Assembly (NCBI RefSeq): GCF_023015765.1
Contig: NZ_JALKAL010000003.1
Location: 179,334 to 243,333, forward strand
Source of the DNA: Ornithinimicrobium sp. F0845
GTDB lineage: Bacteria; Actinomycetota; Actinomycetes; Actinomycetales; Dermatophilaceae
Length of the DNA: 64,000 nt
Direction: 5' to 3'
Shown here: in pieces, positions 16,927 through 24,800 of the stretch
Layout: each line of letters starts with the position of its first letter
Numbering within the stretch: position 1 is the stretch's first letter
Notes under the pieces: generated by a model
Told to the model about the DNA's origin: nothing
Seen by the model: only the letters and a program-made list of their open reading frames with translations
The model's database searches: none
Made by a program: the position numbers and the translations under genes

Positions 16927-18216
16927 TCAGGGACCGGGGATCGAGCTCCAGGACCGCCAGCGCAGCTGGCACCAGCGGGCGACCCCGACGAACGCGCCGG
17001 TCACGGCAACCGTGATGAGCGTGGGGCCGAGCCCCTCGGTCCCGACCCACACGCCGGCCACGGTGAGCAGGCCGAGGAAGACCATCACCAGGGCGCTGCA
17101 GAACCCGAAGAACCAGAAGTCTGCCCGGGCCCGGGCAGCGATGCGCCGGGTCGAGTGCCGCGCCTCGTGGGCGCGGACGTAGTTCTGCAGGCCGAACGCC
17201 CCCCAGATGACGAAGGGGCCGACCAGGGTGGTGCTGAGGCCGACGTTCATCGCCCAGGCCTGGTCGTCGATGTCCGGCCCCGTGCCCGCTTCCGAGACGC
17301 CCCGCCAGACGAGCATGGCGACGACCGTCACGGCATACAGCCCGATCAGCACCCAGGTGAGGACCTGCACGCGCCGGTGCAGCGGGCCGCGGGGAACCGC
17401 GATGTGCGGGTCGTGGAAGACGTCGACCTGCTCGGTCCGCGCGGGGGCCGGCCCGTCCGGGGCATGGCGCGGTCCGCCCGGGCTGGGTGGGTCGACATGG
17501 TGCGTTCCGCCAGTGCCGGATATATCGTCATGGCGCGGTCCGCCCGGGCTGGGTGGGTCGACATGGTGCGTTCCGCCAGTGCCGGATATATCGTCATGGC
17601 GCGGTCCGCCCGGGCTGGGTGGGTCGGACAGGTCCTCCTGGTCGTCGGGGAGCTCGCGCCGGGCACGCCAGATGAGCTCGGTGAGGACGTCGCGAAAGGT
17701 GCCGGTCGACGCAGCCACCAGGGACAACCCGGCCTCGTTCAACGCATGGGTGTCGCCGCGCGAGACGCCCAGCCCCGAGACCCCCGTCGTGAGCTGCTGC
17801 ATGAGCCCGACGTCGGCGGGGGAGAGCTCGTGCGCGCGGACCAGCGTGAACACCGGGGCGGTGTCCGGCGACTCCAGCGTCACCCTGGTGACGGGACCGG
17901 TCGGCTCCTCCTGCACGGTCAGCGTGAGTCCTGACCCGTCCGGGGTCGCCGGGTGTGTCGGGTCACGGTCGCGGCGGATCTCGGCGACGATCATCGGGAC
18001 CGCCACGCCACCGGTGCACAGCACGAACCACACCCAGAACGTCGGCCAGTGCACGGCAGGGTCCTGCTCGCGCTCCACGAGCATCCGGGTCAGCATGGTC
18101 AGCGCGATCGCCAGGAACGCCATGAGGACAGGCAGCACGACGACCGCGGCGGCGACCGCCAGGGGCTTCGGCAGGCCGGCTCGCCGTGCAGCGTCGGGAC
18201 GGGTGGTTGGTGGCAT
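16927..18216 (-). CDS. Membrane protein with a proline/histidine repeat linker, unknown function
   Basis: 429 residues. Two N-terminal helices (about residues 18-42 and 60-80) are followed by a soluble domain of about 100 residues, a linker made of tandem 22-residue units (DPPSPGGPRHDDISGTGGTH-type), two further helices around residues 285-345, and a helix pair near the end. I do not recognise the family. The linker is encoded by a perfect 66-bp tandem DNA repeat. The gene is convergent with the glycan locus and divergent from the antiporter at 18316. Confidence 0.6.
   Translation of the reverse strand: MPPTTRPDAARRAGLPKPLAVAAAVVVLPVLMAFLAIALTMLTRMLVEREQDPAVHWPTFWVWFVLCTGGVAVPMIVAEIRRDRDPTHPATPDGSGLTLTVQEEPTGPVTRVTLESPDTAPVFTLVRAHELSPADVGLMQQLTTGVSGLGVSRGDTHALNEAGLSLVAASTGTFRDVLTELIWRARRELPDDQEDLSDPPSPGGPRHDDISGTGGTHHVDPPSPGGPRHDDISGTGGTHHVDPPSPGGPRHAPDGPAPARTEQVDVFHDPHIAVPRGPLHRRVQVLTWVLIGLYAVTVVAMLVWRGVSEAGTGPDIDDQAWAMNVGLSTTLVGPFVIWGAFGLQNYVRAHEARHSTRRIAARARADFWFFGFCSALVMVFLGLLTVAGVWVGTEGLGPTLITVAVTGAFVGVARWCQLRWRSWSSIPGP
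17463..17627. repeat. 66-bp tandem repeat, 2.5 copies, inside the 16927-18216 gene
   Basis: Units start at 17463, 17529 and 17595, each beginning CATGGCGCGG. The first two are identical over all 66 bases and the third stops after about 33. The period is a multiple of three, so copy-number change alters the linker by 22 residues without frameshift. Perfect identity implies recent expansion. Confidence 0.9.
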
Positions 18217-18315
18217 CGCGCCCTAGTCTGCCTTGAGCGGTCCGCCCGGTCCGCGTAGCGTGTGCGTCCCGTGTCGCCACAGAGGACGGCATGGTCGTCG
18301 ACCCGGAGGAGCGCC

Positions 18316-20154
18316 GTGGAGCCGGTCGTCTATCTGGGTGCCGTGCTCGTGGTCGGTGCCCTCGCGCAGTGGCTCGCGTGGGCCGTCAAGGTTCCCTCGA
18401 TCCTCGTGCTGCTCATCGTGGGCTTCCTGGGCGGCATCTACGTGAGCCCCGACGAGGTGCTGGGCCGCGACGTGCTGTTCGCCGGGGTCACCCTAGCGGT
18501 CGGCATCATCCTGTTCGAGGGGAGCATGAGCCTGCGCGTCGCGCACGTGCGGGACCTGGGACGGCCGGTCCTGCGGCTCTGCACGGTGACGGTCCTCATC
18601 GCCTGGGCGCTGATCACAGCGGCCGGCTGGCTGGTCGGGCTGGACCTGCAGCTCGCGCTGTTGGTCGGTGCCATCCTCGTCGTCACCGGCCCCACCGTGA
18701 TCAACCCGATCCTGCGGCAGCTGCGTCCCACGCGGAGGGTCTCCTCGCTGTTGCGGTGGGAGGGCATCATCGTCGACCCGATCGGGGCCATCCTGGCCCT
18801 CCTCGTCTATCACGCGGTGGTCGTCGGCAACCGCGAGGACGCCGTCGGCACCGCCGTCGCGACCCTGTTGATCTCCATCGGGGTCGCGCTCGGCTTCTCG
18901 CTCGTGCTCGCGGTGCTCGTCGAGATCGTGATGGTCCGGCACCTGGTCCCCGACTATCTGCACGGCACCCTCTTCATCGCCGTGGCGCTGGGTGGCCTCG
19001 TCGGGTCCAACATGATCCAGGAGGAGAGCGGACTGCTCACCGTGACGGTGCTGGGCATCGTGCTCGGCAACCGTCCGACGCTGCACCTGGAGCATGTGAA
19101 GGAGTTCTACGAGCACCTGCAGGTGTTCCTCATCGGCATCCTGTTCGTGATCCTGGCCGGACGGGTCAGCCCGACCCAGGTGATCGACATACTGCCCACC
19201 TCGCTGGTCTTCGTGGCGATCCTGATCCTGGTGGTCCGCCCGGTGAGCATCTGGCTCGGTCTGGTCGGCACCGAGACCACCCGGCAGGAGCGGGTGCTGC
19301 TCTCCGGGATGGCCCCGCGAGGGATCGTCGCGGCCGCGGTGACCAGCATCTTCGCCCTGAAGCTGGAGCATGCGGCCGACTCGGCACAGGGTGATCGGGC
19401 TGATGCGCTGGTCGTGCTGGCGCGAGAGGCCGAGGGGATGGTGCCGCTGGTCTTCGTCACGATTGTCGCCACCGTCGCGGTCTACGGTCTGGGGGTCGGC
19501 CGTCTCGCGGAGCGGCTCGGGCTGGCGACCACCAACCCGCAGGGCGTGGTCTTCGCCGGGTCGCAGACCTGGGTGCGCCAGGCGGCCGGGGCGCTGGGTG
19601 AGCTGGGCGTGCCCACCATCCTGGTGAGTCAGGACAGCGGTGCGCTCCAACGCGCTCGGATGGATGGGGTGCGGACCGAGCGCACCAACATCCTGTCCGA
19701 CTACGCGCTCCACGACCTTGACCTGGCGGGGATCGGCAGCTTCGTCGCGGCCACTGACGACGACGGCACCAACGGCACGGCCGCCCGCGAGTTCGGGCAC
19801 ACCCTGGGGCGGTCCCACGTCTTCCAGCTGCTCCGGGAGGACGCCTCGCCCTCGACCCACGACCGCAGCTCCAGTGCGCAGCGGCTCTCTGCCCGGGCGC
19901 CCTTCCGGCCGGCGCTGACCCACGAGCAGCTGGACGAACGGGTCGACGCGGGCATGGTCGTGCGACGGACGGCGCTGACCGAGTCCTTCACGCTCGAGGA
20001 CTACCAGGAGCGCAACCCCGAGGCGGTCCTGCTCTTCACCCACGACGGCACCAGGGCTCAGGTGGTCACCGAGGACACCGAGGTGCCCGACTCGGGCGTC
20101 ACCCTTATCGCGCTGGCGCCCGCCCGCGAGTCGAGACGTCCGGCGGAGGAGTGA
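18316..20154 (+). CDS. Cation/proton antiporter (CPA1 type) with C-terminal TrkA-N-like domain
   Basis: 612 residues. Twelve or so membrane helices (residues 3-400) carry the antiporter pattern: TGPTVINPILRQLRPTRRVSSLLRWEGIIVDPIGA, where acidic residues in the helix centre exchange H+ for Na+ or K+, and MAPRGIVAAAVTSIFAL. A cytoplasmic part (about residues 415-610) starts with VVFAGSQTWVRQAAGALGELGVPTILV, a Rossmann-like regulatory nucleotide-binding region, and ends with a TrkA-C-like tail. It likely serves K+/Na+ and pH balance. GTG 18316 follows GGAGGAG at the right spacing. Confidence 0.8.
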   Translation: MEPVVYLGAVLVVGALAQWLAWAVKVPSILVLLIVGFLGGIYVSPDEVLGRDVLFAGVTLAVGIILFEGSMSLRVAHVRDLGRPVLRLCTVTVLIAWALITAAGWLVGLDLQLALLVGAILVVTGPTVINPILRQLRPTRRVSSLLRWEGIIVDPIGAILALLVYHAVVVGNREDAVGTAVATLLISIGVALGFSLVLAVLVEIVMVRHLVPDYLHGTLFIAVALGGLVGSNMIQEESGLLTVTVLGIVLGNRPTLHLEHVKEFYEHLQVFLIGILFVILAGRVSPTQVIDILPTSLVFVAILILVVRPVSIWLGLVGTETTRQERVLLSGMAPRGIVAAAVTSIFALKLEHAADSAQGDRADALVVLAREAEGMVPLVFVTIVATVAVYGLGVGRLAERLGLATTNPQGVVFAGSQTWVRQAAGALGELGVPTILVSQDSGALQRARMDGVRTERTNILSDYALHDLDLAGIGSFVAATDDDGTNGTAAREFGHTLGRSHVFQLLREDASPSTHDRSSSAQRLSARAPFRPALTHEQLDERVDAGMVVRRTALTESFTLEDYQERNPEAVLLFTHDGTRAQVVTEDTEVPDSGVTLIALAPARESRRPAEE

Positions 20155-20165
20155 CCCTGCTCAAG

Positions 20166-20210
20166 CCCACTGACCCCCTCAGGCCCACTGACCCCTCAGG
20201 CCCACTGGCC
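20166..20210. repeat. 17-18-bp tandem repeat at the 3' end of the glycerophosphodiesterase gene
   Basis: CCCACTGACCCC(C)TCAGG occurs at 20166-20183 and 20184-20200, with a partial third copy (CCCACTGGCC) from 20201 that is already coding. The repeated unit contains the reverse complement of the gene's last codons and its stop. Confidence 0.75.
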
Positions 20211-20975
20211 ACGCTGAGTCAGCACCTGCTTGAGCAGGTCTGCCCGGTCGCTCACCAGGCCGTCGACCCCGAGGTCGAGCAGCCGGTTCATCTCGCCCGG
20301 GTCGTTGATCGTCCAGACGTGGACGAACTTGCCGGCACTGTGCGCCGCCGCCACCGTGGCCTCCGTGACCACCGGGACCCTGCGGAACCTGACCGGGACC
20401 TGCAGGCCGTCGGCATCGCCCATCGCGCGTGCGACCAGCGACCTTCGTGACCGGGCCGCGGCCTGGGTGGCGGCACGGAAACGGGCGGTGGTGATCTGCC
20501 CGGCCGTGGTGGCCACCGGGCGGGTCAGGCGACGCAGAGCCTGCCGCCGGCGGGTGTCGGAGAAGGAGGTGACGCAGACCCGGTCGTGCGCCCGGGCGCG
20601 CTCGATCACCCGCACCAGGGGGCCGATGGCCGAGGCAGACTTGATGTCGATGTTGAACCGGGCCTGCGGCCAGGTGTGCAGCATGACCTCCAGGCGCGGG
20701 ATCTCCTCCACGCCGCCGATCCTGGCCTGCGAGACCTGGGCCCACGGCATACTCGTGATGGTGCCGGTGCGGTCCGTGACGCGGTCCAGGCTTTCGTCGT
20801 GGAACGCGACCAGGACCCCGTCGGACGTCGCGTGCACGTCGGTCTCGAGATAGCGGAAGCCGAGGTCGATGGCGGACTGGAAGGCGCGCATCGAGTTCTC
20901 GAGCCCGTCCCGGTCGAAGCCGCGGTGCGCGAGCGGGATCGGGCCGGGGTGGTCCAGGTAGGCAGTGCGCGTCAC
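20196..20975 (-). CDS. glpQ: Glycerophosphodiester phosphodiesterase
   Basis: 259 residues. The enzyme cleaves glycerophosphodiesters to glycerol-3-phosphate and an alcohol. The family pattern is complete: PLAHRGFDRDGLENSMRAF (HR and E-N with metal ligands), LETDVHATSDGVLVAFHD (E-x-D-V-H and H-D), NIDIKS, and the C-terminal VHVWTINDPGEMNRLLDLGVDGLVSDRAD. No signal peptide is seen, so it acts in the cytoplasm. I place the start at GTG 20975 because TAGCGT lies seven bases upstream; an earlier in-frame GTG at 20993 lies upstream of that box. Confidence 0.85.
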   Translation of the reverse strand: MTRTAYLDHPGPIPLAHRGFDRDGLENSMRAFQSAIDLGFRYLETDVHATSDGVLVAFHDESLDRVTDRTGTITSMPWAQVSQARIGGVEEIPRLEVMLHTWPQARFNIDIKSASAIGPLVRVIERARAHDRVCVTSFSDTRRRQALRRLTRPVATTAGQITTARFRAATQAAARSRRSLVARAMGDADGLQVPVRFRRVPVVTEATVAAAHSAGKFVHVWTINDPGEMNRLLDLGVDGLVSDRADLLKQVLTQRGQWA

Positions 20976-20982
20976 GGACCTG

Positions 20983-20988
20983 ACGCTA
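20983..20988 (-). promoter_or_regulatory. -10 box (TAGCGT) of the glycerophosphodiesterase gene
   Basis: Minus-strand TAGCGT is seven bases before GTG 20975 and argues for a leaderless message starting there rather than at 20993. Confidence 0.45.
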
Positions 20989-21044
20989 CCCACTCGGTGC
21001 GCTCAGTGTGCCTGCGGCCCGACGCGCCATGAGGCTTCGGCGTG

Positions 21045-21164
21045 CGGAGCTTCCTCAAGAACGGGTGACGGGCGTACGGATCTTCCTCAAGAACGGGTGA
21101 CGGGCGTACCGAACTTCCCCAGAATGGGTGGGAAGCCTACGGATCTTCCCCAGGAATGGGTCAG
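21045..21164. repeat. Four imperfect 31-32-bp tandem copies downstream of the XRE-MurA gene
   Basis: Units begin near 21045, 21077, 21109 and 21140. Each holds a CTTCC(T/C)CA(A)GAA core followed by (C/T)GGGTG. The first two are nearly identical; the last two have diverged, and the last covers the stop codon (TCA at 21161-21163). It fills most of the 185-base gap between two minus-strand genes; I see no other feature there. Confidence 0.8.
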
Positions 21165-22690
21165 ATGTCGCGGAAGGTCTGGATGTCCGCACCGAGGTTG
21201 TTCAGGCGGGTGGCCAGGTCCTCGTAGCCGCGGTGGATGACATAGACGTTGCGCAGCACCGACTCGCCCGGGGCGGCGAGCATCGCCAGCAGGATCACCA
21301 CGCCGGGCCGCAGCGCCGGCGGGCACATGATCTCGCCCGCACGCCACTTGGTCGGACCCTCGACCATGACGCGGTGCGGGTCCATCAGGTGCACTTTCGC
21401 GCCGAGCGTCGTGAGCTCGGTGAGATAGATGGCGCGGTTCTCATAGACCCAGTCGTGGATCAGGGTCGAGCCCTCGGCGCACGCCGCGATGATCGCGAAG
21501 AACGGCAGGTTGTCGATGTTGAGGCCGGGGAACGGGAGCGGATGGATCTTGTCCAGCGGCGCCTTGAGGGGGCCGGGGATGGTCTTGACGTCGACCAGGC
21601 GGGTGTGGCCGTTGGCCGAGTGGTACTCCTCGGACAGCTCGTAGCGCAGCCCCATCGTGTCCAGGACGGCGAGCTCGATCTCCATGAACTCGATCGGCAC
21701 CCGCCGGATGGTGATCTCGCTGCCGGTGACGACACCGGCGGCGAGCAGGCTCATCGCCTCGATCGGGTCCTCGGAGGGGGAGTACTCGATCTCCTGGTTG
21801 ATATCCCGGACGCCGGTGATGGTCAGCGTCGTGCTCCCCAGCCCCTCGATCGTGACGCCCAGCTGCTGCAGGAAGACGCAGAGGTCCTGGACCATGTAGT
21901 TGCTGGAGGCGTTGCGGATCACGGTGGTGCCCGGGTGGCGGGCGGCGGCGAGGAGGACGTTCTCGGTGACGGTGTCGCCGCGCTCGGTGAGCACGATCGG
22001 GCGCTCGGGGCGACGGTCGGGGTCGACCGTGACGTGGTAGCTGCCCATCGTCGCGGTGACGTCGAGGCCGAAGTGGCGCAGCGCGATCATGTGCGGCTCC
22101 ACGGTGCGTGTGCCCAGGTCGCACCCGCCGGCATAGGGCAGCTCGAACTCGTCGAGCTCGTGCATCAACGGGCCGAGGAACATGATGATCGTGCGGGTGC
22201 GCCGGGCGGCAGCCTCGTCGATGGAGCCCAGGTCGATCGTCGCGGGCGGCACGATCTCCAGGTCGGAGGAGTCGGGGAGCCAACGGATCTTGTAGCCGAT
22301 GCTGGTCAGCACCTCGACGATCCGGTTGACCTCCTCGATGCGGGCCAGGTTGCGCAGGGTGGTCTTGCCCTTGTTGAGCAGCGAGGCGCAGAGCAGCGCG
22401 ACCGCAGCGTTCTTGGAGGTGCGCACATCGATCTCACCCGAGAGCTGCGTGCCTCCGTTGATGCGGAGGTTCTGAGGGAGGGCGCTGCCGACCGAGACGA
22501 TCTCGGAGTCCAGGCTCTCGCCGATCCTGGCGAGCATCTCGAGGGAGAGGTTCTGTTTGCCCTGCTCGATGCGGGCCACCGCCGATTGACTGGTGCTGAG
22601 CAGCGCCGCCAGCTCTGCCTGGGTCAGGTCCTTGTGGCGGCGCGCGTCCCGGATCAGGGCGCCGATGCGGGACAGATAGCTCTCGGTCAT
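21161..22690 (-). CDS. MurA-type enolpyruvyl transferase fused to an N-terminal XRE DNA-binding domain
   Basis: 509 residues. Residues about 8-62 form a Cro/CI helix-turn-helix (LIRDARRHKDLTQAELAALL, STSQSAVARIEQGKQ). From about 74 on it is a complete MurA-like domain: Lys93-Asn94 (TSKNAAVALL, as MurA Lys22-Asn23), the loop YAGGCDLGTRTVEPH with Cys190 (as MurA Cys115, the fosfomycin target), and the late RAGEIMCPPALRPGVVILLA block. The known MurA reaction transfers enolpyruvate from PEP to UDP-GlcNAc. The fusion suggests an enzyme that also senses substrate and controls genes, or one moonlighting as a regulator. ATG 22690 is seven bases after a TACAGT box. Confidence 0.8.
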   Translation of the reverse strand: MTESYLSRIGALIRDARRHKDLTQAELAALLSTSQSAVARIEQGKQNLSLEMLARIGESLDSEIVSVGSALPQNLRINGGTQLSGEIDVRTSKNAAVALLCASLLNKGKTTLRNLARIEEVNRIVEVLTSIGYKIRWLPDSSDLEIVPPATIDLGSIDEAAARRTRTIIMFLGPLMHELDEFELPYAGGCDLGTRTVEPHMIALRHFGLDVTATMGSYHVTVDPDRRPERPIVLTERGDTVTENVLLAAARHPGTTVIRNASSNYMVQDLCVFLQQLGVTIEGLGSTTLTITGVRDINQEIEYSPSEDPIEAMSLLAAGVVTGSEITIRRVPIEFMEIELAVLDTMGLRYELSEEYHSANGHTRLVDVKTIPGPLKAPLDKIHPLPFPGLNIDNLPFFAIIAACAEGSTLIHDWVYENRAIYLTELTTLGAKVHLMDPHRVMVEGPTKWRAGEIMCPPALRPGVVILLAMLAAPGESVLRNVYVIHRGYEDLATRLNNLGADIQTFRDI

Positions 22691-22697
22691 GGACCCC

Positions 22698-22715
22698 ACT
22701 GTAGATCACATGTGA
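22698..22715 (-). promoter_or_regulatory. -10 box and adjacent palindrome of the XRE-MurA gene
   Basis: Minus-strand TACAGT (22698-22703) lies seven bases before ATG 22690. Two bases upstream of it is TCACATGTGA (22706-22715), a perfect 10-bp palindrome between the -10 and -35 positions, where a bound repressor would block polymerase. The gene's own XRE domain is the obvious candidate binder; this is inference. Confidence 0.45.
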
Positions 22716-22726
22716 GATAACGAGAC

Positions 22727-22787
22727 CGACGCGCTCGGGTGGTTCGACCGACGCCCTCAGGTGGTTCGAACGATGCCCTCAGGTGGC
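22727..22787. repeat. 22-bp tandem repeat, about 2.8 copies, 3' of ribonuclease D
   Basis: Units start at 22727, 22749 and 22771 with consensus CGACGCCCTCAGGTGGTTCGA. The last runs up to the stop codon of the ribonuclease D gene (TCA at 22790). The repeated CCTCAG contains the stop-codon context. Confidence 0.75.
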
Positions 22788-22789
22788 CC

Positions 22790-24109
22790 TCAGCCCTCGT
22801 CCGGGGTCGCCTGCAGCGCTTTCACGATCAGTGGGGTGACCAGCTCGCGCTGCCACGGGCGGGCGCCGTAGCCCTCGAGCGCAGCGTCGACACCCTGGGG
22901 GTCCAGCTGCTCCGGCGGTGTCCAGAGCACCCGGCGCAGTGTCTCGGGGGTCAGCAGGTTCTCCACCGGCACGGTGACGTGCTCGGACAACTCGGCCATC
23001 TGCTCGCGGGCTGCGGCGAGGCGGGCGGCCGCCACCGGGTCACGGTCGGCCCACGCTCGGGCGGGTGGCGGCACATCGCTGCGCCTGGCCAGCTCTGGCA
23101 GATCATCCTCGGGGAGTGTCCCGGCGTGCCTGATCGCCTCGAGCCACTGGCGCTGGTAGCGGGCCAGCCCCTGGGTGGCGCGTCGCTGCCGCGAGCGTCC
23201 GGCCTCGACGGACCTCTGGGACGACAGTGCGGCCGGGGTGTGCGGCTGGCGCACGGCCAGGTCGATCAGGGTCGCGTCCGGCAGCACGCGGCCCGGCGCC
23301 ACGTCACGCTGCCGGGCGATCCGGTCCCGGGCCTCCCACAGGGCCTGGACATGGGCCGCGATCCGCCGGTTGCGAACCTTGTGCATCCCGGAGGTGCGGC
23401 GCCACGGGTCCTGGCGCGGGGCGTTGCCGGTGAACGCGACCTCGGCCGCGAATTCCTGGGCCGCCCACTCACCCTTGCCCTGGGCGAGCAGGTCGGCTTC
23501 CACGGCATCGCGGAGCTCCACGAGGAGCTCGACGTCGAGGGTGGCGTAGAGCAGCCACGGCTCGGGCAGCGGCCGGGTCGACCAGTCCACGGCGGAGTGC
23601 TCCTTGGCCAGGCTCACCCCGAGGTAGTGCTCCAGGACCGCGGCCAGCCCCACCTTCGGGCGGCCCGCCAGACGGGCGCCGAGCTCGGTGTCGAACAGGG
23701 TGCTCGGTCGCATCCCCACCTCGGCCAGGCAGGGGATGTCCTGGGTGGCCGCGTGCAGCACCCACTCGGTGTCACCCAGCGCGTCGTTGACCGTGCTGAG
23801 GTCGGGCAGGGCGATCGGGTCGATCAGGAAGCTGCCCGCCCCCTCGCGCCGAAGCTGGACGAGATAGGCGCGCTGTCCGTAGCGGTAGCCCGAGGCGCGC
23901 TCGGCGTCAACAGCAACAGGCCCCGTGCCGGCGGCCAGGGCCGAGACGACCTCGTCCAGCTCCGCCGAGCCGTCCGTGACGGTGGGCACCCCGTCGGCCG
24001 GCACCTCGAGCGGCTTGATCGGCTCGGTCGTCTCCTGCTCGCCGGGTGCAGCGTCGGGAGCGGCTGTCGGCTCCGGGTGGTCGCCGTGGGGGTGCTGTGA
24101 GGATGTCAT
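22790..24109 (-). CDS. rnd: Ribonuclease D (3'-5' exoribonuclease) with HRDC region
   Basis: 439 residues. The DEDD exonuclease fold is clear: VAVDAERASGYRYGQRAYLVQL (D-x-E), VLHAATQDIPCLAEVGMRPSTLFDTELGARLAG (catalytic D and linking histidine), and LLYATLDVELLVELRDAV with the final Asp. The C-terminal half (about residues 230-330) fits an HRDC domain. The enzyme trims stable RNA precursors such as tRNA 3' ends. The N-terminal 40 residues are acidic and low complexity. It follows the DUF3000 gene by 12 bases on the same strand, probably one transcript. Confidence 0.85.
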   Translation of the reverse strand: MTSSQHPHGDHPEPTAAPDAAPGEQETTEPIKPLEVPADGVPTVTDGSAELDEVVSALAAGTGPVAVDAERASGYRYGQRAYLVQLRREGAGSFLIDPIALPDLSTVNDALGDTEWVLHAATQDIPCLAEVGMRPSTLFDTELGARLAGRPKVGLAAVLEHYLGVSLAKEHSAVDWSTRPLPEPWLLYATLDVELLVELRDAVEADLLAQGKGEWAAQEFAAEVAFTGNAPRQDPWRRTSGMHKVRNRRIAAHVQALWEARDRIARQRDVAPGRVLPDATLIDLAVRQPHTPAALSSQRSVEAGRSRQRRATQGLARYQRQWLEAIRHAGTLPEDDLPELARRSDVPPPARAWADRDPVAAARLAAAREQMAELSEHVTVPVENLLTPETLRRVLWTPPEQLDPQGVDAALEGYGARPWQRELVTPLIVKALQATPDEG

Positions 24110-24121
24110 CGCTCCGGGACC

Positions 24122-24685
24122 CTACCGTCGCTGGGGGAGGGCGACGACTCCCTCAGGCAGCGGCGGCAGCCCGGCGATGGTGCACAGCAGGTCGGCCCAG
24201 GCCTGGAGGTGGGCGTCGATCTGGCCGCCCTGCGGGCTCCAGGACGCGCGGATCTCCATCTCGACGGTCGGCTCGCGGTCGGAGAGCGCCCCGAAGCTCT
24301 CGCTGAGCACGCAGGTCACCGCCCCGGCCTCGGCCCTCCACGTCAGGCCCCGGGACTCCAGCGCGTCGGTCAGCCAGGACCAGCCGACCCGGCCGACGTA
24401 GGGGTCGTGGCCGACCTCGGGCTCGACGGTCGCCTTGGCGTAGGTGACCACCCGCCACACGCCCTCCCAGGGCTCGGGGGCAGCCGGGTCGTGCAGCAGC
24501 ACGAAACGACCGGTCGCGATCGGCTCGTCGTCGGCGTTGCGGCTCGGGATCACCTCTCCAGAGAGGGCGAGTGCCGACGGGGCCAGGCGGGTGGGGGCGG
24601 GAACCTCCTCGACCAGGACCTCCGGGCGCAGCACGGCGGCGTGCACGGACGCCAACGCCTTGGCGAAGGTTGTGTCGTCCCGCAC
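24122..24685 (-). CDS. DUF3000 family protein
   Basis: 187 residues. The body (FAKALASVHAAVLRPEVLVEEVPAPTRLAPSALALSGEV, then WRVVTYAKATVEPEVGHDP and WLTDALESRGLTWRAEAGAVT) is the DUF3000 pattern found next to ribonuclease D and hemE across actinobacteria. No activity is known. GTG 24685 is preceded by GGGAGGTGA at good distance. Its conserved place between rnd and the divergent hemE gene is the only functional hint. Confidence 0.7.
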   Translation of the reverse strand: MRDDTTFAKALASVHAAVLRPEVLVEEVPAPTRLAPSALALSGEVIPSRNADDEPIATGRFVLLHDPAAPEPWEGVWRVVTYAKATVEPEVGHDPYVGRVGWSWLTDALESRGLTWRAEAGAVTCVLSESFGALSDREPTVEMEIRASWSPQGGQIDAHLQAWADLLCTIAGLPPLPEGVVALPQRR

Positions 24686-24800
24686 GTTCTCACCTCCCGA
24701 CGACCTGCGCGGCCGGGACTGGATGCGGCTCACCACGTCGATCAGCGTAGGCGCGTCCCCCGACAACACCCCGCAGGCCACGCCGACAGCCCGGAGACGC

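Noticed and set aside
17463..17627. Possible CRISPR-like or IS-end repeat
   Set aside because: The repeat is contiguous, in frame and within a coding sequence, so a minisatellite explains it.
21045..21164. Possible CRISPR array (four 31-32-bp units)
   Set aside because: The units are contiguous with no variable spacers and differ from each other; no cas gene is in the window.
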